From NCBI GenBank assembly GCA_907165065.1, contig OU015530.1, forward strand, positions 53,232,465 to 53,296,464: a stretch of 64,000 bases of DNA. Reading direction: 5' to 3'. Shown here in pieces: positions 1-12,305 of this stretch. The notes under the pieces were generated by a model. The model searched no databases. It saw only the letters and a list, made by a program, of their open reading frames with translations, and was not told the origin of the DNA. Made by a program: the position numbers and the translations under genes. This DNA is from Caprimulgus europaeus (lineage: Eukaryota > Chordata > Aves > Caprimulgiformes > Caprimulgidae). Each line of letters opens with the position of its first letter. The stretch's first letter is position 1.

Positions 1-49
1 GGAGTTCAATATCCCTCACCTGCCTCCAAAGCATGTGGAGTGGCTCAAG
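1..49 (+). CDS. possible 3' end of a host-gene exon, followed by a splice donor
   Basis: The first 49 bases end in CTCAAG followed directly by GTAAGA, close to the ideal vertebrate 5' splice site. Read from base 2, the stretch gives 16 codons with no stop (EFNIPHLPPKHVEWLK) and ends on a complete codon at the donor, so the intron would be phase 0. The composition (Pro, His, Trp, no low complexity) is protein-like, but all three frames are open over so short a span, so openness proves little. I do not recognise the peptide and assign no gene. If real, the sequence to the right is intron. It could also be a chance donor-like site. Confidence 0.35.
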
Positions 50-783
50 GTAAGAAAGAATATAAACATCTGGCTTTTCCTCTGCTGATTTACAGGACAG
101 TCCTCCCTTTAATATGTCCTTCTTACTTGCCTCTATTTAATCACCCCTTCATTATTCATTCAGTCTAAAAGAAGTTTCTGGTTGTGCCGAGTGAAGAATT
201 TTTATTTCTCCAATCCATATGTCCATGCAAGATCAGCAAAATCCACTGGTACAGAACAGCATGGTTAGTATTCTGCAGCTCCATGGGTAGGCTTCGAGGG
301 TTTGTTTTTTTCCCTTCGTCTTTGTGTGGACACACACACACAAGGAGAGGGCAAAGGCTAAAACCTCAGAGGGGCTGCTTACAGTTTCATCAATATTTCA
401 TGATTAAGAAGGTGACAGAATTCTCCTTTATTTAATAAGAATATTCCCTAGGTAGGTCCTGTTTTCCCAGCCTGCTGCTGTAATTACAAACTGTTTGTGC
501 ATTAGCTGAGCAGCTTCACCGTGTTGTCTCCCCCTCAACTGTTTTAAATTAAAGGGTTGACTTTTGCCTTGGTCAGACCCATGTTTTTCCTGGAAACCAG
601 TGACATTTTTCGTAGTTGATTTTAAATGAATTAGGAAGGGAAGAAAAGAAAGTGTGAGTGAAAAACTGGGTGCGATTGAAGGAGATGAATTTCACCCTCT
701 CTGAGCACAGCTTGCTCTCATGAGCATGTGAGCATCAGGCCGTAGTAGGCAAAATGTCAGAAGAGAATCTCTAAATTAAGAAT
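50..783. other. non-coding sequence, nothing recognised
   Basis: AT-rich unique sequence following the possible splice donor. An 83-codon open frame from 184 has no protein-like features and includes a CA-rich run near 331. I see no repeat, promoter or RNA signature. Confidence 0.5.
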
Positions 784-1167
784 TGTCATCTGGGAGCAGC
801 AGCACCCACCAGCTGGATAGATAGTGGCCTGCAGAGAGGTGGGGATGTGCGGTGGATGAAGTGACCAACACCTAGATGTGTTCAGGCATTAGCACTTTAT
901 TGAAGCTTTGCACTGCTTATATACCCTTTTTTTTCTTCCTCCACACCCCAAGCACATGACATTCTTTCACTTTTGATTCATTGCCCCTTATCACACGCAC
1001 ACTTAAACAATCAACATGATTGGATAATTCCACCTGTTCATGAGCCATTCTTTTACTTCTGACTGGTTACTAATTATAGCACACAATAACCCCTTATCTT
1101 GTCTCATACACATTCTTGCTTGTTTGTCTGCTTTGTTTGATTTTCACTTTATGTTCACTCAAAGTCA
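784..1167 (-). mobile_element. probable solo LTR of an endogenous retrovirus
   Basis: Read on the minus strand, this stretch has the architecture of a compact retroviral LTR. A TATA box (TATATAAG, plus-strand 916-923) is followed about 15 bases later by an AATAAA polyadenylation signal (plus-strand 896-901), then about 110 bases to a terminal CA. The close TATA/AATAAA spacing is like alpharetroviral LTRs. Proposed ends are TG at plus-strand 784 and CA at 1166-1167, with imperfect terminal inverted repeats and a possible 5-bp target duplication (agaat/ggaat, one mismatch). No gag, pol or env lies nearby, so it would be a recombined solo LTR. The ends are the weakest part; the promoter/polyA core is firmer. 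Confidence 0.5.
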
Positions 1168-3039
1168 GGAATTAATTGCTCAAGGCTGAAGCTGCCTGCA
1201 GCTGTGGCTCCTAAAGCACCAACAGGGATGGAGTCCTATAACCACCACTGCAGCTCTTTGCAACAGAAGTTGTCATTGACTCTGGATTTTCACAGCATTA
1301 AGTGTAATGGGTCAGTACCTGGTTGGCTTCTCAGGGCTGCCACAAAATACCATGTTAAGAGCAGGTCTATTTATTAGTATGCTCAGCACTTTTTAAAGTC
1401 CCTGGTGTTCTACAGACAAAGGAAGTATGGGGAGCATGGCCCTATTTTGAGCTCCCAATCTGGAGATTGGGAGGAGTGTATACATCTCCAGTGTGGAATG
1501 GGGACAAGTCATTCCCATTGGACTGTTGCCATGTGGTGGGAACATGCAGTGGTGCAGACAAGGTGAACAGGAGAGCATAAGCGTCCTTAGCACTCCCTTT
1601 CTCTTCTAAGTAAATTTGTGGCAGGTTTAGAAGTGTTTCTGTTGGTGAGTCCATGCGGGCTCATCTCCACCTCCTCATGCTTTGGGGCACAAGATGCATC
1701 AGGGGCAAACACAGGGGTTCACGCCAGGGCCTTTGACCCACGAGGAACTCCTCTTGGCTCATGTAACACACTTCCTCCTCAGCTTCTGGGAGAAAAGCTG
1801 ATTTTCCAGCTTTTTCTGAGTCCTAGCAACTCTGTAGCCCTTGGGATTACCCCCCTTAGCAGGATATGTTTCATTAGCATCTCCAAGGAATGCTGTTAGC
1901 TTGCCTGGAGATGTCACTGCAGGAAGGCTCAGTCCTTTCAGGGCTTCCCACCAGCCTGTCTGGTTTAGTCCACGCAGCACAGTCACTGGCTAAGTGGGGC
2001 AGTGTTTGCAGTATGGACATGGCAAGCAAATGACAAGGTGAGCTGAACAGGGAACAGGGAGGATGTGGGAGCGGAGCTGACTGCTGCTGTCCTGCCTCCT
2101 CACATTCATCTGACTTCTTTGTTCCAGCCTTAGGAGGGCAAATTCCACAGGAGATCAGTGATTCAGCTTCGGCAGGATCAAAGCAGCCTCATTTCCAAGG
2201 TTCCTGTCTGCTGTTTGGATTCTCTGGCACATGGACAGAGTCAGGATTTTCTGTCAGCTGGGACACTGAAAGCTGTGTGTCTTCATATGTGTGTATGCCT
2301 CTAGTTGGCTTCTCCAATGTCTAATACTGGCTGGGCGTGTCCCTCCTTCCTTCTGCTTGGGGCTCTGTCGTCTACCTGGCTGCCTGCTTTTATGAAACTT
2401 GGAGGAACTGCTTAGCTTTAAGAATGTTCTACCTCTTTCATACTTGATGGGAAGAAACCATTGGGTTCAAAAGTTATTCGAGATGAAAATACACAGGCTA
2501 TGATTGCATGAACAAACTGGAAGTAACACTTCAAACCACTTTTCAGTGTCACAACTCCCAGCTTACCTCCTGACAGGAGCTAGAGTGCATTTTGCAAAAT
2601 TGTGACTTTTTCCCCCCATTTAACTGAGTATCTGAACACATGTAATTGGAAATACTCAGTAAGTGCCATGAACATGTGCTCTGAGTAAAGGAAATGAGTG
2701 TGATGTAAACATTGCTGCTCACTGGTCTTTTGTCTCTGAACACTGTCCATCACAGCAATCCCTCCTTCTCCTGGATAGTTTTCCCTCAGCCAACACCACA
2801 TGGAGTCAGTGTGGTGCAGCGGTAGGATCTGAATAAACAGAAAAAAACCTAAACTGTGCCTATAGATCATGGAGTACATTTAAGACATCCTGAAGATGTC
2901 TTCTGGGGCATGGGGACATCCTACGGTAACCTTGAACATATGGTCACCTTGTGGAGCAGCAGTATGGGTGGCTCAAACCAAAGAGCAATATTATGTCCCA
3001 CAGCTGCCTACATTTAGCTGGAACTCTGGTGGTAGAGGC
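1168..3039. other. non-coding sequence, nothing recognised
   Basis: Unique-looking sequence of mixed composition. Short open frames on both strands (longest about 99 codons, minus, 2580-2879) overlap each other and show no domain, repeat or codon-bias signal. Confidence 0.45.
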
Positions 3040-3140
3040 TGAGGTTTCCACTCTCTCTGTGCTGCAGTTTTCCTTTAGTAAAATGATGTACTGCTACTGA
3101 CCTTCTGCAAGGTGCTTTGAGGTTTTCAGCTGGGAGGTAT
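3040..3140 (+). repeat. fossil tRNA-derived (MIR-like) SINE, 3' half
   Basis: The stretch reads like the second half of a MIR/CORE-type SINE: 'CTCTCTGTGCTGCAGTTTTC', then a 'GTAAAATGATG' segment, then 'TACTGACCTTC', ending in 'AAGGTGCTTTGAGG'. Order and spacing follow the family (CTCTGTGCCTCAGTTTCC block, TAAAATGGG block, GCTTTGAGA tail). The tRNA-like head is not visible upstream, so it is a partial and heavily diverged copy. Identification is from memory of the family. Confidence 0.5.
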
Positions 3141-5230
3141 CCCATGAAACCTGGGAAAAACAGAAAAAGTAGTTCCAATTTTTAAGGGGAAAATGATAAA
3201 AAGTAGGGAGTCCAGAAGGTGATTAATAGAGCAGTTGGGAATTCAGCTGTCATCTGCAGACAGTGAGACTCTGAAAACCTAATGTCATTAAATGCACATT
3301 GTGATGGCTTTGAAAGCTCCTGGTAAGCAAAGGGGAGAAGAGAGTGACTCTGAGAGGCTGCAAAGGCTTCTCTTGTCTGTGGCAAGTCATGAGTTAAATG
3401 TGAGCTGGGATGAGGCAAATTTACTGCTCCAGGTACAGAAAACAAATACCAGGTCCTAAAGGGTACATGCGGGTGGGGGAAATGCTCAGCCTTTTCTTCT
3501 GAGACCAAAATTTGCTAATGAGGTTGTCCTCAGAAAAGAAGTCATCTGGGTGAGCTGTTTCACAATCTCAAGTTCAGCTCTTGTCTTGCCCGAGGACACG
3601 AGTTTGCTTTTGATGGAAGCCATGAAAAGAAAATAATAATAACAACAATAATAACTGGTTGGCTGCTGTTTAGCCAAGAGCTTATGGCTTGAATTGTTTG
3701 CCCTTATTTCACAGCTAATTTCCCCATGTTCTTGTATGTGGATGAATTTATACCATTCTTCATGAGCTTTTTGGAGGTGGAGAGGCAGCTGGGGTTACTA
3801 TGAGCCACAGGCTGTGAGGTGCTGTAGCAGAGGAAGCTCTGTCTCATTATTCCTTCTCACAAACCCTCCTCTTCCTCTGCACCTGGAGACCTCTGCAGGC
3901 ACAGAGGTACCAGCAGCACCACACGACAGCAGAGGAGCAGTGACTGGTACATGCCACCCCCATGTAATAGAGATATCCACCGAGCTCAGAGCTTGCCTCA
4001 TTGCCTACTACTGTTTTTAAGGTGGTGCTCCATATTCCCACCTGCAATAGATCCTCAGCACAGATTTACAGGCTGTCCAGGGCTAATTTTAGAGCTAGCT
4101 GCTAAAAGAGGCTGTCTTTAAAGTAACTCCAACATATTGAGCCTTTCTCTAACTAGTGTTGTAGTGAAGAGCAAGGGTGTTTATGGGTGTGTTCGATCCT
4201 TGAATAGGAATGAGAAGGAGTAAAATCATGTATGTATTTGGTGCATGTTCACATACCTGATCTGGGAGGTCAGGTTCACTCGGGGGTAGGGGAAGAGCAA
4301 TTACAAATGGGTGCTGTTCTGCAACAGCTGTGTAAGGGACCTCCAGTTTAATTAGGCTGAATAACCCCTTAGCAGATACATAAGTGACTCAAGAGCAGGA
4401 GGAACAGTTGGACTTCATGCATCCACATGAGATGCAGGACTGTGGTCCAGAGACATAGGGAAGCCAGAGGGGTCTCTGGAAGAAGCTTTCCATTTTGCTG
4501 TAGTGAGTTCCTGAGCTGTCCTGTGACTCCCAGTCCCATGGCTGATCTGCAAGGTCAAACTGCCACATGCTCTCGAGCAATATAGGAAGATAAATTTGCA
4601 GAACTGGAGCCTTGGATGTCAGGGAAAAGAGAGGACTCTACATCCAGGCATCTTGTTTGTGGGGTTTTAGTCCTGCAGATTCATCACTTGTTCTGGCCAA
4701 ATGAGATTCTGCAACATGGTGGAGCAAGTCACCAGTTCAGATAGCTGCTGCTGGATTTGGGAGCACACCTAGGTGCCCAAGACAGCCTCTCTTGCACCAT
4801 ATAGCACCATGGCAAGGTCTGAAATAACTGACATGGAGAGCCACGGCTCTGATCTCATAGGATAACCCACCATCCACTTTTCAGTCCTATAGGCACTAAA
4901 GCATCTCTAGGACCTTAAAAAGGTGCCTAGCACTCCAGGGGAGTCCCTGGCTGCTCAACCTCTCTGTGCCCCAGCTCAGTCAGAGTCTCTCTGAAGAGGA
5001 GCCTTGATGCTGTGCTACAAAGGCTGCAGGATGAGCAGCAGCACTTGTGTGCATACCCATGGACAGAGCTTGTTAACACTGATTACTTGTCTCACTCTCC
5101 TGAGAGTAATTTTTTTCCTGCTTTGAATGTACAGGCAGGATTTTCTTCTGTAATTTGAAAACCAGTGCTGACGGTACTGGAAGTGGGGAAACCTGGGTAT
5201 GTAGGTCTGTAAACCTGGCTGTGAACTTGG
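3141..5230. other. non-coding sequence, nothing recognised
   Basis: No gene, RNA or clear repeat. A small AAT/AAC trinucleotide-rich patch lies at 3629-3656. Short overlapping open frames near 3800-4050 occur on both strands and are not protein-like. Confidence 0.45.
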
Positions 5231-5943
5231 CTGCAAAGCAGCCCTGAGGAAAAGGACTTGGGGGTAGTAGTGGGGGGGTAGAAAAGCTGGACATGAGCCA
5301 CCAATGTGCAATTGCAGCCCAGAAGGCCAACTGCATCCTGAGCTGCATCAGAAGAAGTGTGGCCAGCAGATCAATAGAGATGATTCTGCCCCTCTACTCT
5401 GCTCTGGTGAGACCTCACCTGGAATACTGCCTCCAGCTTTGGAGCCCTCGACATAAGAAGGACGTGTACCTGTTGGGGTGTGTCCAGAGGAGGGCCACAA
5501 AAATGATCAAAGGGCTGAAGCACCTCTCCTGTGAGGACAGCCTGAGAGAGTTGGAGCTGTTCAGCCTGGAGAAGAGAAGGCCCTGGGGAGACCTTCTAGT
5601 GGCCTCCCAGTACCTGAAAGGTGCCTATAAGAAAGCTGGGGAAGAACTGTTCACAAGGGCAGGTAGCAATAGGACGAGGGGAAATGGTTTTAAAGTAGAA
5701 AAGGGTAGATTTAGGTTGGATATTAGGAAAAAGTTCTTCAATATGAGGGTGGTGGATCATTGGAACAGGTTGCCCAGAGAGGCAGTGGAGGCCCCGTCCC
5801 TGGAGTTATTCAAGGTCAGGCTGGATGAGGCTCTGAGCAACCTGCTGTGGTAAAGATGTCTCTGCTCACTGCAGGGGCGTTGGACTAGATGACCTTTGAA
5901 GGTTCCTTCCAATCCAAACCTTTCTATGATTCTATGATTCTGT
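5231..5943 (+). mobile_element. CR1 LINE, 5'-truncated, with open RT C-terminus
   Basis: A 5'-truncated CR1 non-LTR retrotransposon. An open frame of 186 codons (5293-5853) encodes the C-terminal part of the CR1 ORF2 reverse transcriptase. It holds landmark segments such as [20 protein letters not shown] (about residues 29-48), [12 protein letters not shown] (about 63-74), RTRGNGFKVEKGRFRLDIRK (about 127-146), and HWNRLPREAVEAPSLELFKV (about 156-175). The 3' UTR contains the GGACTAGATGACCTTTGAAGG block and ends in two to three copies of the ATTCTATG octamer, the bird CR1 hallmark. Stop-free coding indicates a relatively young insertion, though a small deletion seems present around the PWGDLL/VASQYL junction (about residues 97-106). 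The start is approximate, at the point where CR1-like sequence (AGGAAAAGGACTTGGGGG) begins. It cannot be autonomous because endonuclease and most RT are missing. Confidence 0.95.
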
Positions 5944-6696
5944 AGATGTGGTCAGCAATGGTAGAATGGGGGCAAGAAGGGAAACTCCCCCAAAAGATGG
6001 GTAAATATTTCCAGTTCTTCCATCAGTGCTTGTCTCACATTAGCCAGAAAACAGTAAAATTATACCCATATGACTGAAGAAATACCAAGCATCTTTGGAG
6101 TTCCCTCTAGCCTTTTTGAAATACAGTCCAGCCAGGAAAGGAGACATCACAAGTTATTTTCCCTTATAAAGATGATACAGAATGGTTGGGTCTCACATAG
6201 TTGTACCCAGCTCTGGAGCTCTGTTTGTGCTGCTGACTCAGTTTGCTGCAGCGATATTCACTGGGAAATCAAAACAAAACAAAACAAAACAAAAAAACCT
6301 CTCAGAAAATAATTTCTGGGAAGAAGAGGTGGGCTCACCTGAAAATCAGCTGTTGGTTAATAAAACTTGATCTGCTGAATCATGTCTTTGTGCAAGATGG
6401 GCTGATCTGCGGTGACCTAGGGAGGTTTTTGGATCTGAACACAGAAAGCTTTGGCATCCCTGTGCTGCTACAGAATCCTTAAAAACAAGTTTTATCGAGA
6501 GCAGTTGTTACTGTGAAAAACTCTGCCTTGCTTGTAGTATGTTTCATGCAGTCAAGGTCTAGGAGAAAGTTATATAGCAGATAGTAAATCCTACCTACAC
6601 TCTTTTTTTTCTTTTTACAGACAGATGTCAGTGCCTTTGAGTGTATGCTACTTTTCAAAGTGGCTTTGTAAGCTGATAACACATTCTTCTGAGGCT
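5944..6696. other. non-coding, with a short (CAAAA)n run
   Basis: A (CAAAA)n tract occupies 6270-6297. At 6621-6667 a pyrimidine-rich acceptor-like sequence (TCTTTTTACAG, ending at 6620) precedes a 47-base open stretch and a GTAAGC. This is exon-like in form but too short to support on its own. Nothing else recognised. Confidence 0.4.
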
Positions 6697-6752
6697 ACAC
6701 AATACTTAGCACTGCACTAACAATTTTTATCTTCAAAGTGCTCTCCCCTGTG
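6697..6752 (-). repeat. fossil SINE 3' tail
   Basis: The plus strand reads ACAATACTTAGCACTG, a spacer, then TTTTTATCTTCAAAGTGCTC. In reverse complement this is the 'AGCGCTTTGAAGATGAAAAG..GCTATATAA..GCTAAGTATT' tail of an old tRNA-derived SINE seen across amniotes. A second similar block (TCTTCCCTGAAGAATTTGAA, 6769-6788) follows and may belong to the same or a neighbouring fossil. Highly diverged. Confidence 0.4.
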
Positions 6753-9700
6753 CAAAAGGAAAGTCAGTCTCTTCCCTGAAGAATTTGAAATCTAAAAAGA
6801 CAAAAAGGGGTTAGTGGATAATGGAGCTACGTGAAGCAAGTTCTCAGACAGTAGTGCACTTGCCATTAACAAGTCATTTTCAGTTAACCTGAATCTTGGC
6901 AAAATAATGCCACTTTTTCAAGGTTTTTCACCCCCAAAAAATGAAAGAAAAACATTTTTGTAAGTATTGCAGTCATGCACCTTACTATTTGCAAAACCAA
7001 AACTTTACATCTCAAATCACTATTTTGCTTGGAAACGTAACTATTTTTTTTCCTTCAAAAAATGTATTAAAAGGAAAAAAAAACAGAGAATGAAACAGAT
7101 ATTTCATTTAGGATAAAATGAAATAATCTTTATATTTCCTGGTTGAGCCACTGAATCAAGAAAAATAAAATCAATGCTGGGAAGAGCCTTTATAAGAGAA
7201 AAACATTATAACCCCTCCCATAAAATGGAGAAACTAAATGGCAGTGGATATTGCTGCACTGATTTTTACGGTCAACCTTCTGGCTACCCTTGCCCTTCCC
7301 AGACCTATGTCATGCATCAAAGCTAGCTATGCTATACTCATGATTTCTTAAGCACGGCGCTGGGATGCAGCTACATTCCTTCATTTCACATAAACCAGGA
7401 CCCTTCAGGAATGGGTCTGCAGAACACTTGTGTTTCTGAGCTTCTCTTGCAAAAAGATCAACAGATATCAGAATGGATACAGAAGCTCCTGGAGATAGTA
7501 AAAAATACTGCAGGATGGGGGCTGCAGATCACGTTTATGATAGGATCCTGCCAGGTATGGGTAAGTACGAAACCCTATAGAGGCTATGCTGGGCCATACA
7601 GAGGTGTGAAACATAAGCCTTCATCACAGGAGAGCTCTCAGGTTTGGGCTGGGCAGCCACTGGGTCGAGAGCTTTAGGTAGCTGGTTGCCAGATATAAGC
7701 TTGGAATTCATCTTAAATATCAGTGGAGACACACTAAACAGCTGTGTTGGCTGGAGGAAGAGTTTTGACCCTGGGTAGGATCCCAGTCACTTATGGTTGA
7801 TAACTACATGAGCTGTTTTCTGTGAGTTTGACAATGACCAATGGAACATCTCCTTTGTGAGAAGGATGAATCATGTTCCTTGCTGGAGGAGTGTGGAGAA
7901 GGTGAAGTGTGCCCGTAGCTGCACTGATTCAGGAACATGCAGTATCCTTGCTTGCTTTGAGGTGGCACTGGTGTTCAGTTTGTGGTTCTCAAGCTCCTTT
8001 GGTTCCTTATTTGTAGTTGAGGCTGCTTGAAGGGATCATGAGGTCATCTCCTCCTCTCCTAAGCAAGAGCAGAGTCTAAACATTTTCCTGTCCTTGAAGG
8101 AGGGGAGTTTTTGGGATCCCAAAAAGGACTCACAGTATGAAATCCATCCTCCACCAGTGTTTGCAGGCCGTGCTGCAGACAGAGGTTGTACAAGGGTGCT
8201 TGAGAGCGTGGTGAGGTTAAGCAGTGGGACTTTCCCTTGCCTTACAGCATCCTTGCTCTGCACAGCGCGATAACAGCTCACACTGCAAATTTACAAAAGA
8301 AGCAATAAAAGATCACGATGAGTACCCTGAGAAGCCCCAGCATAAGGCCTCAGCCTTAAAATAATTAGTATTGATTTGCTCCAATAACTCGGGCTGAATG
8401 TGATAGTTCCACAAGCTACATCTGCCTAGAGGCTTTGTGCTCAAAATAGCTTCCTTTTCTGCTCTCTTCCAGCTCCTGCTTCCTTCGCTTCTCCAAATCA
8501 CTGCAGAGTAGCATTCTGCAGGGAGCTACGGGGAAAATCCCATTATAGGCTGTGTGGGAGCACATAAGACATTCAAAAAAGTGAGCCAGGTTAAGTTAGG
8601 TTTGAGCATTAGAAGACAAATTACTGAAAACCAGGCCATGCTTCCGTGGTGTCTCACAGCAAACAACCAAAATCGGTGCTGACAAAACCTCCTCCTTTAG
8701 AACTTTGTTTGAGAGGAGTAAACACCCTGTTTTCTGCAGACACTACAAAGCTGGCTGGAAGTGTTGGTAAATAACTTTTTAAAGATCCCCATTGCTTACC
8801 AGCGCTGTGCTAACAGGAGAATGATACTCCCTGGTTTTGTCTTTTCGGAATATAATCCCCGCAGAGTGCGGATGTCTATTTGCATTTTCCCATTAGTGAC
8901 TAGCACGGTGGGTGCAACAGAAAGTTTAATTATGATGGGGCTGAGGAAGATGAGAGAGCCACAAAGGGGAGAAATTTCTCCATTCTCTTCACTATTTCTC
9001 CTTCCCCTCCCCTGGTTTCTCAGAAAAACTCAGGCAAGTTTCTCATGCTTCTCCCCAGACTGAAGGGAAAGACTTTGAAAGAAAAATTTCGGGGAGGTTG
9101 GAGGTAAATTGGTTCAATGTGTTCTGTCAGTTGGTCTCCTTATGCAGCCATTACCCTCTACATTGCTTACCTTCAAGTTTTTCTGACATGTGCAATTACT
9201 GGCCTCCAGAGAGACTGAAATAACACATTGCAAAATGTGATGCTGGGGCTGTCCCTGGGCTCCAACTTATTCCTCCTATTGCTGTACACTCCTCAACCCC
9301 CATCTACATTAACACACTCCAGGATGTCCCATGGCAAAGATTTGGAGATTCACACCCCCCCACCCCCTATTTTTCTATTTGTAAAGCCAAAAGAAATGAA
9401 ATAAAAATTAAAAAGGCTTGAAGCTTCCAGTATAATAATATAAATCATTGGGCTGTTACGTAGTAAAATAGTCATGTCCTGAAAAACATGCTTATACCAT
9501 TCCTATGCTTCTTTGGGAAACAGCCCCACACTCCAAAATGAAGGTCTCTTTCCAGAGTTTTCCAGAGAGGCATGCCCTCAAAAAAGGAGAGGAAATCCTC
9601 CCAGGCAGCTAAGGAGCACAAAAATTTCAAATTAAGATTTAAATGAATATGTGTTACGTCGCCAATACTTACCATGCATACGAAAACTTAGATGTGAGGT

Positions 9701-12067
9701 TGTAGGGGATGAAACCACACCAACACACAGATCCAAACAACAAAATTAAGGAAAGTGAAACCCAAGTATGAGATTAATTACTTGTCATAGACCAGTTTGC
9801 TCCTTACTTTAAAAGCACTTTATTCCTGAGGGACATAAATAAGGGACACAATAACACGAGGAAAAGAAACAATTAGCATATTTCCATCAGTGCTATCGCC
9901 TGAGGGTGACCTGCTGCATTTCAGACAGTCACAAGTGGGACCATGTGTGGTTTTTTCTCTCATGCCATGCACACGTAGACCCATTGCCTACACACGAAAC
10001 TCCTGGATCTGGGCCTTTCAGATCTTTCGTCAGACTCCATTTTCCCTCCATTTTTGAACTGAGTAGTTGGGGTTTGAGGAGGCGGTAGAGCAGACACACT
10101 TCACCTGCTCAGTCCATGCCCTGTTCAGGGGGACTCAGTCTTGCCTTTGATCACACTTGAAAGTTTGGCAGCTGAACAAATGCCAAAAGAGGAGCTGCTT
10201 TCTTGAAAATCTGGCCTCCAGTGACCTGTTGTAGTGAAAATTAGGAGACTTTGACATTTTTGGGTAGGATTCAGCTCACAGATTAAGGCACACAAATTTA
10301 GATGTCCAGCTGTCAAAATTCCCACTATAGTCAGTGGAGGTCAAGGATGTCATGCAGTTGTCTAAACACAGATATCTAGCGTAATTTTAAATGTCCCTGG
10401 TATCCAAAATATCTCCTTGGGGTTGTCAAATATTACCCAAAATCTGTGGAAAACCTACACTCTTCTAGAGCAGCAACTGGCAACCAACCAGGACACCCCA
10501 GAGCCTCAAATGGTACCAGATGCCTATTTTATACAAAATACTTTATCCTTTGATCAATACTACATAAAGCCAAGAAAAAGAGACTTCTATGGGTGGTCAG
10601 CATTGACCAGATCTCCATTGGCTATGAAAGAAATTAAGCATCTAGGTCATAACACACCTAAATTTAAGAGTCAATCTCACTCTTAACTAAGAACTGATGC
10701 CTTCCTTTTGCTGTCTACACATTCATGAGTGGAGCAACCCTAGACTCCATTGTAGTGACCCATGTCCCAAACCCCAGTGCACTGCAGCAGAGTGGCTGGG
10801 AAACCTGTCAGGTCTGGTTCTTCTGGGAGCCTCTGGCTGGTTCATGAGGAGACAGTGATGAGGGCATGGTCCAGATGGCTCCAAAGGGACCAGTAGCACC
10901 ATGGAGCAGCCGAGTGGCCAAAACCCAGAATGTCTCTGGCTCACAAAGCTCTGGAGCAGCCTATGCCCAGCTCTCTATATGTCTTTGTCCTGGCTTTTCT
11001 CTTCTGCTATGGTTTATTTCCATTGTGTTCATATTATCCAGCTTTCAGGTGGTGGTCATGGTGCTTTCTTGGAAGTAAGTTTTTTGCTTAATTTGAACAC
11101 TTATATAAATTAAATAGCTAAGAAAGTGTATATGAATATGACCTCATTTTTCCCTCCTACCTCCCCCCACACACTTCCCCAGTTGACATGTTTGTGCAAA
11201 TGTTGGAGATGAATAACGTAAATAGACTTCTTTAACAGTGATAGCTTATTAAAATAGCATGGGTGTGTGAATTTCTATCACTAACCGGGAACCCTGCTGC
11301 TTACCAGTTGCAATGCCATATATGCATTATTCAGCAGCTGAAAAAGCCCATTGTTCCTGTGTTCTGGAATTAATCAGTTGAGTATGAAAATTACCTGTCA
11401 CCAAAATATCATGTTTACTCGGTTCCTCAAAACAGCCCGCTCTGACGGCAGTTGGATTTCCTCTGTAGAGTGTTACATGTTAAAATACGTGTTTATAAAT
11501 GCAGTAGAGACTTAGTGGTGTTAAGGAGAATGCAAGGGAACAATCTGTTTCATTTGTCTTGTGTGCTGGAGTTTAAAGCCTGTTGTGGAGGGAAGAAGGA
11601 TGAAATGCACGGAGCAAGGAGCACCTGTGAGTTACAATTCAATCAATCTGAAATGCATAGTGTTATTGTGACAGGTCTAAATCCGACTTTCAGGCTTAAG
11701 CATTTTCCAGCTGCAGTAGAAGCATGTGAGGTCCTTGACTTCATTATTTTGCTTCCATGCCGTTTCTGAGCTCTGGTACTTTTCTTTACTGAAAGCTGTA
11801 GCCTTTCTTCCGTTTCTCTTCTCCTGGCCCTTGACCTCTTCACTACATTTGCTCCTCTTATTGCCAAAGTGAAAGTATTTGAACATCTGGCCTTGCCTGT
11901 TTGCACCACTATGCTGTATCAGATTAAGGAGGCCCAAGGTTGAACTATGCTGTGGCACATCTCAAAAGACTATTGTGGACAGTCTGACTGAACCAAGACC
12001 TGAGCAAATGATAACAAAAACAACAACAACAAAAAAGTTTGCAAATGGGAAGAGTGGCCTACTTGGC
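6753..12067. other. long non-coding stretch, nothing firm recognised
   Basis: AT-rich around 6900-7200 and 9380-9450. A C-rich run lies at 9354-9366. Near 10204-10330 the phrases GAAAATCTGGCCTCCAG and AGTCAGTGGAGGTCA look like very decayed pieces of the old amniote repeat described at 18818. An 89-codon frame at 10417-10686 and an overlapping frame set near 11452-11958 have no recognisable protein features. Confidence 0.4.
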
Positions 12068-12090
12068 TTTTTTTTTTTTTTTTTTTTTTT
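12068..12090. repeat. homopolymer, 23 T
   Basis: An uninterrupted run of 23 T about 215 bases left of the minus-strand CR1 end. It is not part of that CR1, whose 3' tail is the octamer repeat. A simple mononucleotide tract prone to length change. Confidence 0.95.
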
Positions 12091-12305
12091 GGCTTCTGAA
12101 TGTCCAGGGTATTTGAATAGGTAGGAATGCTACTTACACAAAGTAATCCTCATTTTTTTCATTTTTACACATTTTTTTCCCCAACACATTCACATGAAAA
12201 TATCCATAAAATAGGATCACAGATCTTTAGATACACGTGCAGTTGCGCAGCCTCATCTACAAACAAGTGGCTTTCTGACCTGTAGTGAAGGAGGTAGACA
12301 GAGTT

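Noticed and set aside
6601-6670. Pyrimidine tract, CAG, 47 open bases and GTAAGC resembling a micro-exon
   Set aside because: Such combinations occur by chance often in 64 kb, and the peptide (TDVSAFECMLLFKVAL) is not recognised.
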